Shown piece after piece: positions 15,125 to 23,028 of a DNA stretch of 23,953 nucleotides; positions within the stretch are counted from its first letter, which is position 1, and each line of letters starts with the position of its first letter. Source of the stretch: Opitutia bacterium (GTDB taxonomy: Bacteria > Verrucomicrobiota > Verrucomicrobiia > Opitutales > UBA953); NCBI GenBank assembly GCA_947460445.1, contig CANHHS010000006.1, positions 1 to 23,953 on the forward strand, in the 5' to 3' direction. The notes below the pieces were generated by a model. It ran no database searches and was not told the origin of the DNA. It saw only the letters and a list, made by a program, of their open reading frames with translations. Made by a program: the position numbers and the translations under genes.

Positions 15125-17119
15125 ATGAGCGGCTTTAAGCTTCATTCTGATTATCAACCGACGGGCGATCAGCCGACGGCCATTGAGGCACTGGATGCTT
15201 CTATTCGAGCTGGCAACCTTCACCAAACACTCTTGGGGGTAACGGGATCGGGTAAGACATTCACGATGGCCAACCTGATTGAGCGCCACCAACGACCCAC
15301 TTTAGTTATTTCACATAACAAAACCCTCGCAGCCCAGTTGTTCGCCGAGTTTAAAAAGTTTTTTCCGGAGAACGCCGTAGAATATTTCGTCAGCTACTAC
15401 GACTACTACCAACCTGAGGCTTACGTCCCGCAGACAGATACATTTATTGAGAAGGATGCTTCCATTAATGACGACATCGAGAGGCTACGCATTCGCGCAA
15501 GTAGCGCACTGCTATCCCGGCGAGATGTCATTGTTGTAGCGACCGTCTCGTGTATCTACGGACTTGGCTCACCTGAAGAATTTAAGTCTGCCATGCTCCC
15601 ATTACGCACAGGCATGACACTGCGTCGCGACGACCTTTTAGCCAATTTAGTTAAAAATCAGTATTCGCGTAACGACGCTATTCTCGAACGTTGTAACTTC
15701 CGGGCGAGGGGTGAAACCGTCGACCTTTGGCCTGCCTACCTCGAAACTGCCTTACGCATAACTTTCTTCGGGGACACTTTAGAGTCTATCCGCGAGCTCG
15801 ACCCGTTGAGCGTTAGACCGGGCGCACACTTAGAGCATTTCGATCTCTACCCTGCAAACGCGCACATCACGTCACCCGAAAGCCTCCCGCCCGCAATCCT
15901 TTCGATTAAAGCAGAGCTCGAAGATCGCGTCGCATTCTTTGAACGTGAAGGCCGACTCGTGGAGGCCCAACGTATCCGCATGCGCACCGAACATGATTTA
16001 GAAATGATGCGCGAAACAGGTTTTTGCCAAGGGGTGGAAAACTACTCGATGCACATCGGTGGCCGAAAGCCAGGGGAGCGGCCATTTTGCTTATTAGACT
16101 TCTTCCCAGATGATAAACTGGTCTTCATTGACGAAAGCCACGTCAGTGTACCGCAAATCGGAGGAATGTATTTAGGGGATCGCTCAAGAAAGCAGCGCTT
16201 GGTCGACTTCGGCTTCCGTCTACCTTCTGCCATGGAGAATCGACCGCTCCGGCCTGAGGAATTCGACGCGCTAGCTGGACAAACTATCTACGTCTCGGCC
16301 ACACCCGCGCCCCATGAATATAAAGTCTCTGCGGTTGTAGCGGAGCAAATCATTCGTCCAACCGGTTTGCTCGACCCTGTCATGGAAGTCCGCCCAATTA
16401 AAGGACAAGTCGAAGATGCCATCGGTGAGGTTAAGGCCGAAATAGCCAATGGGCGCAGGACACTTGTGACAACTCTGACAAAGCGAATGTCCGAAGAAAT
16501 TTCAGATTACCTGCGCGAACAAGGTATTAAAGTTGAATACTTACATTCAGATATCGATGCAATTGAACGCGTTGAAATTCTACGACGATTACGCCAAGGC
16601 ACGTGTGATGTGCTCGTTGGTGTTAACTTATTACGTGAAGGCCTTGACCTGCCCGAAGTTGCGTTAGTTGTAATTCTAGACGCCGACAAAGAGGGCTTTT
16701 TGCGTAGCGAAACAAGTATCATCCAGACAGCGGGACGTGCGGCTCGCCACGTTGAAGGGCGCGTCATCCTATACGCGGATGTGATGACGAAGTCGCTCAC
16801 GCGAGCGATGACTATCTCCGGCGACCGTCGCAAACGGCAAGATACCTATAATAAAAAACACGGTATAACACCGAAGTCCGTGCAGAGACCCATCGAAGAA
16901 AGCCTCGTCGTCAAAGATGACGCAACGGGTGACATTACTTTGGTTAAGGGCGACAAGGATTTGCAGGCGGTACTCTCTGACCTAGAAACTGAGATGCTCG
17001 CAGCATCAGATCGTTATGAATTCGAGCGTGCCGCTCACTTACGGGACCAAATTTCTACGTTGCGCGGCGAAAAGCCTGCAGGTGTAGGTCGCACAAAGCG
17101 CCGGCGCGGCGGACGTTAA
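15125..17119 (+). CDS. uvrB: Excinuclease ABC subunit UvrB
   Basis: Damage-verifying helicase of nucleotide excision repair, which takes DNA from UvrA and positions UvrC. The 664 residues match the family (E. coli 673). Walker A GVTGSGKT is at 38-45. The beta-hairpin region with its conserved aromatics, YYDYYQPEAYVPQTDT, is at 91-106. The Walker B-type DESH is at 336-339. Later helicase motifs occur around TTLTKRM and GVNLLREGLDLPE. The C-terminal UVR motif, which binds UvrC, is visible as SDRYEFERAAHLRDQI. I chose the ATG at 15125 because a longer in-frame start would overlap the HAD gene, and the N-terminus from 15125 fits the family. The stop TAA directly abuts that of mutL on the other strand. 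Confidence 0.98.
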   Translation: MSGFKLHSDYQPTGDQPTAIEALDASIRAGNLHQTLLGVTGSGKTFTMANLIERHQRPTLVISHNKTLAAQLFAEFKKFFPENAVEYFVSYYDYYQPEAYVPQTDTFIEKDASINDDIERLRIRASSALLSRRDVIVVATVSCIYGLGSPEEFKSAMLPLRTGMTLRRDDLLANLVKNQYSRNDAILERCNFRARGETVDLWPAYLETALRITFFGDTLESIRELDPLSVRPGAHLEHFDLYPANAHITSPESLPPAILSIKAELEDRVAFFEREGRLVEAQRIRMRTEHDLEMMRETGFCQGVENYSMHIGGRKPGERPFCLLDFFPDDKLVFIDESHVSVPQIGGMYLGDRSRKQRLVDFGFRLPSAMENRPLRPEEFDALAGQTIYVSATPAPHEYKVSAVVAEQIIRPTGLLDPVMEVRPIKGQVEDAIGEVKAEIANGRRTLVTTLTKRMSEEISDYLREQGIKVEYLHSDIDAIERVEILRRLRQGTCDVLVGVNLLREGLDLPEVALVVILDADKEGFLRSETSIIQTAGRAARHVEGRVILYADVMTKSLTRAMTISGDRRKRQDTYNKKHGITPKSVQRPIEESLVVKDDATGDITLVKGDKDLQAVLSDLETEMLAASDRYEFERAAHLRDQISTLRGEKPAGVGRTKRRRGGR

Positions 17120-18859
17120 TTAGGACTGGCCTAAGCGCCGGGCGATGTCGGCGTCGCCGATTTCAAAGTAGGTTCGCCGACCTAAAGGATCGACGCCAGG
17201 CTGGCTCGTGCGGAATAACTGCTGCACCAATTCAAGAAGTTCGATTTCGGATAAGTTATCGGTACGGTAACGCGAACGTCGGATGGCCAACTTGGCCAGA
17301 GCATCGGCAGCTAAATGTGCCTTACTAAAATCGCCTTCGTGACGTGTCATCTCCGCAAGCAAGTCGCGCAGGAAAGCCTCTGCCTCACCGGGCTCGATCC
17401 AAAGAGGAATGGATAGCACGCGCCAAAAATTCCGTCCATAAGGCTCAAAACTAAAACCTGCTAACTGCAACAGCGCTTCGCGTTCGCGCAAGGCTGCTGC
17501 AGGCAAGGGCTCCAACTCTAAGGCTAAAGGAAGGAGTAAAGGCTGTGTCACCGGAACCGAGGCTGTAAACTGACTCAGGATCTTTTCGTAGAGTACGCGC
17601 TGATGGGCTGAACCTAAATCGAGAAGCACCATACCGGAAGGCGTCTCAAAGACAGCACGGTCACCACGAAGCCTTCCGAGCAGCCTCCAGCCTAGTTTGA
17701 GCGTACTGGGCGGTGCCGTGCTCGGGCGAGTTGGCGCTGGTCCCGCTATCACCTGCAGGGGCACAGGAGAAGATGGTATTGCAGAGGGCTGAACGAAGGA
17801 GGAATGCGCCGTGGGGTTAACATCGACTGCCGCAACGACCGGCTGCGCGTCGCCTATAGCAGGCTGGCCACGCAAAACGGCCAAGACCGCACGCATCACG
17901 AAAGCACGTACTTGCGGCTCATTCCGAAAACGGATTTCACGCTTTGCAGGGTGAACATTAACATCGACGGCCGCTGGGTCGATTTCGAGAAATAGAAATG
18001 CGAGCGGGAATCGACCTTTAGGAATGAGTGTATGGTAACTCTCCACTAAAGCATAGGCGAGCGCTCGACTATCCACTGGACGACCATTGACGACCGTCAC
18101 CAAGTCTTGGCGCGTTGAACGGCTTACCCCCGGTTTACCTAAAAGACCGCTCACACCCATGCCACTACCTTCAACAGATGGAAGCGGAATCAGATCGTCG
18201 GCTACAGCTTTACCCCAGATTTCACGAACACGTTCGATCAGTGGAGCCTGACCAGGTGATCGAAAAACATCTCGCCCGTCTTCGCGCAACAGGAAGCCGA
18301 CTTCAGGGTGTGCAACTGCATAGAGCCGTACCATGCGGATTAAATGCGCTGATTCCGTATCGTCGGTTTTAAGAAATTTTAATCGTGCAGGGACTGGATG
18401 AAAAAGATTTTCCACTTCAACCCGCGTGCCCACTGCCATGCCGTGCTCTCGGCGGTGAACAATGCGACCGCCATTCACTAAAATTTCGCAGCCGACTTCA
18501 GCGCCAGCCGCTCGAGATTGCAGAGTAAAACGTGAAACGCTGGCAATCGAAGGCAAGGCCTCCCCGCGAAAACCGAAGGTAGAAATACGGTCTAAGTCTG
18601 CCGCAACTTGGATTTTACTCGTGGCATGTCGCTGCAGTGAAAGCTCTGCTTGATCAGGGGACATACCCACACCGTCGTCCTCGACCACCATCCGCGCTTT
18701 TCCCCCGCGGGAAAAATCGATGGTGATGCGCCGCGCACCCGCATCCAAGGCATTCTCGAGTAACTCTTTGGCGGCAGCTGCTGGCCTCTCCACAACTTCC
18801 CCAGCAGCGATTTGATTCGCTACGGTATCGGCGAGGATGCGAATTTCAGGGGTCGCCAT
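17120..18859 (-). CDS. mutL: DNA mismatch repair protein MutL with degenerate endonuclease motifs
   Basis: Mismatch-repair ATPase that couples MutS to downstream steps. The 579-residue protein has the GHKL ATPase domain: ELLENALDAGA (32-42), DDGVGM (61-66), TSK (80-82), GFRGEAL (96-102), then the transducer domain with VDVNVHPAKREIRF. A Pro/Ser-rich linker follows at about 345-390. The C-terminal dimer domain is intact, but its metal-binding endonuclease motifs are changed. The DQHA-type motif reads DLGSAHQRVLYE (414-425), lacking the His and the first Glu. The ACR-type Cys is replaced in ALAKLAIRRS (520-529). The CPHGRP site reads DPLGRRT (557-563). It therefore resembles the non-endonuclease type of E. 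coli MutL. It is divergent from the DUF255 gene over 65 bases. Confidence 0.95.
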   Translation of the reverse strand: MATPEIRILADTVANQIAAGEVVERPAAAAKELLENALDAGARRITIDFSRGGKARMVVEDDGVGMSPDQAELSLQRHATSKIQVAADLDRISTFGFRGEALPSIASVSRFTLQSRAAGAEVGCEILVNGGRIVHRREHGMAVGTRVEVENLFHPVPARLKFLKTDDTESAHLIRMVRLYAVAHPEVGFLLREDGRDVFRSPGQAPLIERVREIWGKAVADDLIPLPSVEGSGMGVSGLLGKPGVSRSTRQDLVTVVNGRPVDSRALAYALVESYHTLIPKGRFPLAFLFLEIDPAAVDVNVHPAKREIRFRNEPQVRAFVMRAVLAVLRGQPAIGDAQPVVAAVDVNPTAHSSFVQPSAIPSSPVPLQVIAGPAPTRPSTAPPSTLKLGWRLLGRLRGDRAVFETPSGMVLLDLGSAHQRVLYEKILSQFTASVPVTQPLLLPLALELEPLPAAALREREALLQLAGFSFEPYGRNFWRVLSIPLWIEPGEAEAFLRDLLAEMTRHEGDFSKAHLAADALAKLAIRRSRYRTDNLSEIELLELVQQLFRTSQPGVDPLGRRTYFEIGDADIARRLGQS

Positions 18860-18889
18860 TGGGCCTACTTAGGTAAACCCACCCTACCC

Positions 18890-18900
18890 GCTTGCCAAGC
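18890..18900. repeat. 11-base palindrome in the mutL/DUF255 divergent spacer
   Basis: GCTTG-C-CAAGC is a perfect inverted repeat with a one-base centre, in the 65-base spacer between the divergent starts of mutL (18859) and the DUF255 gene (18925). An operator is possible, but an 11-base palindrome is also expected by chance. No clear promoter elements are seen for either gene. Confidence 0.25.
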
Positions 18901-18924
18901 CACCAGTCCGTCAGAAAGTAATGC

Positions 18925-20877
18925 GTGCCCAATCGCCTGGCCAACGAACGCAGCCTCTACCTGCGGCAACATGCCCACCAGCCTGTAGACTGGTGGCCTT
19001 GGTGCCCTGAGGCCTTTGCAGAGGCTAAACGGCGCGATGTGCCCGTTTTAGTCTCTGTCGGTTATGCATCCTGCCATTGGTGCCATGTGATGGCACAGGA
19101 ATGTTTTGATAATCCCTATATCGCAGGACTGATGAATCAGCACTTTGTGAATATCAAGGTCGACCGCGAGGAGCGTCCCGACGTCGACAAATTCCACATG
19201 GACGCCGTCCAGATGATTCAGCAGCACGGCGGCTGGCCACTGAATTGCTTTTGCCTAGCAGATGGCCGTCCCTTTTTCGGTGGCACATATTTTCCGCCTG
19301 AAGATCGCGGAAAAGGACAAACGTCATGGCCTCAGGTAATTATGCGCGTCTCCGAGTTTCACCGCACAAACCGCGCCGCCCTCGAAGAGAATGCCAACGC
19401 TGTTGCAGGTAATCTCATACATTTAACACGCGCACCCGATGCTAACGGCGTAGCCCCTGATGGCGAAAGTCGCCGTAACGCCGCAAAGTCACTATGCGAA
19501 GATGCCGATGATACCTACGGCGGCTTTGGTGGGGCACCTAAATTTCCACCGGCAATGCCGTTGGGATTTTTACTCACCCTGCGTAATCAAAAAGATTTAC
19601 CTATTACTGAAAAAATACGAATTGAACAAGTGCTCCGCCGCACCTTAGACGCGATGGAACAAGGCGGACTACACGATCAGATTGGTGGTGGGTTTTCGCG
19701 CTACTGTGTCGACCGGGACTGGACAGTACCTCATTTTGAAAAACTTATTTGTGATAACGCCTTACTTCTCGGCGTCTACGCACGTGCCGCAGTAGCCCTA
19801 GAAGAACCGCGCTACAGAGAAGTCTGCGTGAGGATTGTGGAGTGGCTTGAGAGAGATATGCGCGTTGGCTTGAATTATGCAGCATCCCTGGATGCGGACA
19901 CTGATCATCACGAAGGTACTACCTACGTATGGACGCCCTCTGAAATTAAAGAAATACTCGGCGATGAAGCTGAAGGCTTTTGTACAGCGTTTGGTATTAC
20001 GAATGAAGGTAACTTTGAAGGCGGCCGCAGCGTCCCAACCTTTCGCACCACACGCAATCGCTCTGAATTTTTGCAAGCGATTCAGCGCGTATACAGCGCG
20101 CGAGCGAAACGCAAACAGCCGGGACGCGACGATAAGGTGCTGACAGGATGGAATGCTTTACTGGCAGCAAACTTAGCACGAGCTGGCGACCTCCTTGATA
20201 AACCTGCTTGGCGCAAACGCGCTGAGGTCATCCTCGAAGGACTCAAACCCTGCATCCAGAAAGACAAAAATGGCTTAGTCTATCTCTACGCAGTACTCGG
20301 AAGCACAACACCCAGTACATTATCTGATTATACCTGGCTTGCGGAAGCCCACCTTGCGCTAGCAACTCAAGGCGATGCTAACCATAGCGTGGCGGCTGCA
20401 GAAATAACCAACGCCGCTGTAAGTCGCTTTGGTGACTCTCGTGAAATTGGCTACTTCCTGAACCAAGAAGACGCGAATGGATTACCGATCAGGCAAAAAG
20501 ATTGGTGGGATAATGCCGTTCCCGCCGGCAACAGTTCACTCCTGTACAATCTCGCATCCCTTCAGGCCATCGACACCTCAGCTCCATGGGGGCATCTACG
20601 CAGCGAACTCGCTAAAGCTTATGGTGGTATGACAAAGAATGCCCCCCATGGAATGGCGCGCGCACTCGAAGCCCTAGAATTAGGTGAGACTGGTGTTGCT
20701 GTACTTAAAGTTGGTCCAGACCAAGACTTCCTGGCCATCGAAAGGTCAATCCGTGGCTTAGAGCAAGTTGTGTACCTGCAACATTGTTCAGAAAAGGGTC
20801 TACATCTCTGCCGGCAAGAAACCTGTCTTCCGGTGATTTGGCAGTTAGATGAAGTGCTTCGTTGTCTGAAGGACTGA
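18925..20877 (+). CDS. DUF255/YyaL-type thioredoxin-domain protein (SPATA20-like)
   Basis: Conserved protein with an N-terminal thioredoxin-like DUF255 domain and a C-terminal alpha/alpha toroid like glycoside hydrolases. Its 650 residues are near the usual 680-700. The N-terminus reads MPNRLANERSLYL, close to the family consensus, and the redox-type CxxC is Cys50/Cys53 in ASCHWCHVM. Further family marks are GGWPLNCF, FFGGTYFPP, GGFGGAPKFP and SLDADTDHHEGTTYVW. The C-terminal Cys-rich ETCLPV end is also typical. Its true biochemical role is unknown in bacteria. The start is GTG at 18925; an ATG four bases earlier is out of frame. No signal peptide is seen, so it is probably cytosolic. A half-size TSUP protein follows, and coupling is possible because their coding regions are only 38 bases apart. 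Confidence 0.93.
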   Translation: MPNRLANERSLYLRQHAHQPVDWWPWCPEAFAEAKRRDVPVLVSVGYASCHWCHVMAQECFDNPYIAGLMNQHFVNIKVDREERPDVDKFHMDAVQMIQQHGGWPLNCFCLADGRPFFGGTYFPPEDRGKGQTSWPQVIMRVSEFHRTNRAALEENANAVAGNLIHLTRAPDANGVAPDGESRRNAAKSLCEDADDTYGGFGGAPKFPPAMPLGFLLTLRNQKDLPITEKIRIEQVLRRTLDAMEQGGLHDQIGGGFSRYCVDRDWTVPHFEKLICDNALLLGVYARAAVALEEPRYREVCVRIVEWLERDMRVGLNYAASLDADTDHHEGTTYVWTPSEIKEILGDEAEGFCTAFGITNEGNFEGGRSVPTFRTTRNRSEFLQAIQRVYSARAKRKQPGRDDKVLTGWNALLAANLARAGDLLDKPAWRKRAEVILEGLKPCIQKDKNGLVYLYAVLGSTTPSTLSDYTWLAEAHLALATQGDANHSVAAAEITNAAVSRFGDSREIGYFLNQEDANGLPIRQKDWWDNAVPAGNSSLLYNLASLQAIDTSAPWGHLRSELAKAYGGMTKNAPHGMARALEALELGETGVAVLKVGPDQDFLAIERSIRGLEQVVYLQHCSEKGLHLCRQETCLPVIWQLDEVLRCLKD

Positions 20878-20915
20878 AAGATTGGCAAAGTGCACCGCAG
20901 ACACACGCTAAGGCA

Positions 20916-21284
20916 ATGACCCAAATACTCCTATTACTCGGCCTAGGGCTCGTCGCTGGAACTATCAGCGGCGTGTTTGGCATTGGTGCAGGCGTGGTTG
21001 TCACCCCTGCCTTGCTGTGGATTTGCGGAATGACCCAAGCAACCGCCCAGGGCGTTGCCTATACTGTCATGGTACCAATGGCGATTTTGGGTGCATGGCG
21101 TTACCACAACCAGCCCACCCTTTCAATGGACTGGAAGGTCATTGCACTCATCGCAAGCACCTGTCTCATCGGCGTCTGGCTCGGAACACATTTGGCCTTT
21201 ATCGCAGAAGAACAGATTCTTCGCCGAGCCTTTGGGGCGTACCTTTTAGCAATGGGCGCATACCTGCTTCTCGGCAGCCGTTAA
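20916..21284 (+). CDS. Half-size TauE/SafE (TSUP) family membrane protein
   Basis: A 122-residue hydrophobic protein with about four membrane helices (about residues 3-20, 24-42, 45-60 and 72-95, plus a hydrophobic end at 104-120). The family segment GLVAGTISGVFGIGAGVVVTP (11-31) matches the first repeat of TauE/SafE sulfite or organosulfonate exporters, which usually have two such repeats in about 250 residues. No second repeat is found in the 51 bases before the next gene, in any frame, so this is not a frameshifted full gene. It could work as a homodimer or pair with another half. I chose the ATG at 20916 because it gives a normal N-terminus; an earlier in-frame ATG at 20862 overlaps the DUF255 gene. 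Substrate is unknown. Confidence 0.82.
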   Translation: MTQILLLLGLGLVAGTISGVFGIGAGVVVTPALLWICGMTQATAQGVAYTVMVPMAILGAWRYHNQPTLSMDWKVIALIASTCLIGVWLGTHLAFIAEEQILRRAFGAYLLAMGAYLLLGSR

Positions 21285-21293
21285 ACGCGCTTC

Positions 21294-21322
21294 TTGCGCT
21301 TGCCCCAGACAAAAGGTATATA
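21294..21322 (+). promoter_or_regulatory. Possible promoter of the membrane-anchored TPR gene
   Basis: TTGCGC at 21294-21299 and TATATA at 21317-21322 are 17 bases apart, an ideal sigma-70 spacing. The matches to the consensus are 3 of 6 and 4 of 6. The TPR gene starts at 21336, so transcription would begin very close to the ATG and leave only a short leader. No other candidate is as good in this 51-base spacer. Confidence 0.35.
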
Positions 21323-21335
21323 GACACTACTGCAG

Positions 21336-23015
21336 ATGGCTGAGGACACCCGCTACGTCTATTCATACGGATATCGCAGTGCCCGTCGTATCCTCTTGGG
21401 GATGTTCACGGTCGAAGACATGGGTGAACAAGGGATCAAGTATCACCCCAATTGGCCGCGCATTTGGAAAGTCGGAATCGGCTCTATCACACTCGCCTAC
21501 CTTTCACTCTCTTCGCTGCTGTATTTCCGGGAGAGGTATATGCGCGGCATCGATGGAACCAAGTGGTCGAACATGTTCCTCTACTTCGTTAGCACTGAAG
21601 CTAAAGAAAACCATCTTCAAACCAAAGGAGACCACTATATCAATTTGGCCAAAGACGCCTTGCGGCGCGAAGACTACGGAGAGTTTGCTAAATACATCGG
21701 TACGGGCGCGAGCCTCGCTCGATCTAACTTAGATGGACAAAAACTCTTTGCAGACTTGTTGTTCGCTTTCGGCCGCACAACCGACGCTTTCACAATTCTC
21801 GAAGACTCACTCCCGAAGGCAAAAAAGGACCGTGACTACTTCCGCGGGTATCTGAAGCGCAGCTTTACGCTCGAACAAGACCGCCGCATCATTGCCTGTG
21901 CCGAAAAATACATGGACGACGCCGAGGTTGATCCAGGTATACAAAACGACTTACGTTTCTCATTTGCCCAAGCAAATTTCCTTCGGGGAAATTTTGACAT
22001 CGCTACAGATTTTCTGCGCAAACGACACCTCGATATCACCCCTGAAGGCTATACCCTGCTGTGCCAAATATCTTGGGAACGCGGCGATCGAAAAAATGCC
22101 ATCGAAAAACTTGCGGAAGCCGTGCGCACTTTCCCGGCATCCGATAACCTTCGAGCCATGCTTGCGCGTTGGTACAAGGAAACCGGGGATTTAGCCGCAG
22201 CCAAAGACTCCCTCAACATGCTGCTTGTACGGGACCCAACGGCAACCTCCCCGCGTATCCAAATGTTATACCTGATGCCGGGTGAAACTCAAAAAGACAG
22301 GCGCGAGGCGCTTATTGACCAGATTTTGAAAGATTTTTCAAAAAATGAACCGGCCTTGCTTGAACTCGGCCAGTTTGGCAATGAAACCTCGGACTACAAG
22401 CTGACGAGTCGCCTCTACAAGCACGCAGTAGAGTCGAGCTTTCCGAGCCGTCCCCAATTCCTCCTCACGCACGTCGAAACCTTAACAAATGCCGGCAAAA
22501 CAAAAGAGGCTATTGCGATTGTCGACGAACTCTTTCAAAGAAACGCCAAGGATCAATGGTTTGCAGAGATGCGCATCACCTTTGATGCACTTCGTATGAT
22601 TGCCTATTATGCCGAAGGACAAGCCGACATCGGTGCGATTAATTTAAAAAAGGTATTAGACGCACGTTCGATTCAGCCGCAGCTTATTTGCGCTATCGGG
22701 AAGAAACTCGTCCAATTTCGACGATTCGAAGAGGCTAACAACACGATGACATTAGGCCATCAACGTTTTGAGAATAACCAAGGCATCTTGCTGCAATTCG
22801 TTAAAATGAAAGTTGAGAACGAAGAGATGGCAGATGAACTTGAATCTTATCTCCGTAAACTCATGTCGATGCGGCGCCCCCCACAGGAACTACTACAAAA
22901 AGCCTACGCACGTATCGCATCCGATAAATTCCTCTACTCAGAAGGCCGCGAAACCCTGCTTAAGGAAATTAAATCGAGTATAAAACAGGGCGCAGAGGCT
23001 GAAGTGGGCTCATAG
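21336..23015 (+). CDS. Inner-membrane-anchored TPR protein of unknown function
   Basis: A 559-residue protein. A basic and aromatic N-terminal tail is followed by one membrane segment at about residues 46-64 (VGIGSITLAYLSLSSLLYF), then about 490 soluble residues. These form degenerate TPR-like helical pairs, for example RGNFDIATDFLRKRH, GDRKNAIEKLAEAVRTFP, TGDLAAAKDSLNMLL and AGKTKEAIAIVDELF. No signal-peptidase site is obvious, so the segment is probably an anchor. Arg and Lys flank it on both sides, so the topology is not clear. A family name is not recognised, and I see no enzyme motif. It starts 51 bases after the TSUP gene and has its own weak promoter candidate. It ends 13 bases from the convergent glycosyltransferase, with no terminator visible. 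TPR proteins of this kind usually act as scaffolds. Confidence 0.82.
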   Translation: MAEDTRYVYSYGYRSARRILLGMFTVEDMGEQGIKYHPNWPRIWKVGIGSITLAYLSLSSLLYFRERYMRGIDGTKWSNMFLYFVSTEAKENHLQTKGDHYINLAKDALRREDYGEFAKYIGTGASLARSNLDGQKLFADLLFAFGRTTDAFTILEDSLPKAKKDRDYFRGYLKRSFTLEQDRRIIACAEKYMDDAEVDPGIQNDLRFSFAQANFLRGNFDIATDFLRKRHLDITPEGYTLLCQISWERGDRKNAIEKLAEAVRTFPASDNLRAMLARWYKETGDLAAAKDSLNMLLVRDPTATSPRIQMLYLMPGETQKDRREALIDQILKDFSKNEPALLELGQFGNETSDYKLTSRLYKHAVESSFPSRPQFLLTHVETLTNAGKTKEAIAIVDELFQRNAKDQWFAEMRITFDALRMIAYYAEGQADIGAINLKKVLDARSIQPQLICAIGKKLVQFRRFEEANNTMTLGHQRFENNQGILLQFVKMKVENEEMADELESYLRKLMSMRRPPQELLQKAYARIASDKFLYSEGRETLLKEIKSSIKQGAEAEVGS

Positions 23016-23028
23016 CCTGGGACTGCAC

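Noticed and set aside
20862..20915. Upstream in-frame start for the TSUP protein
   Set aside because: It overlaps the end of the DUF255 gene and adds a hydrophilic stretch before the first helix.
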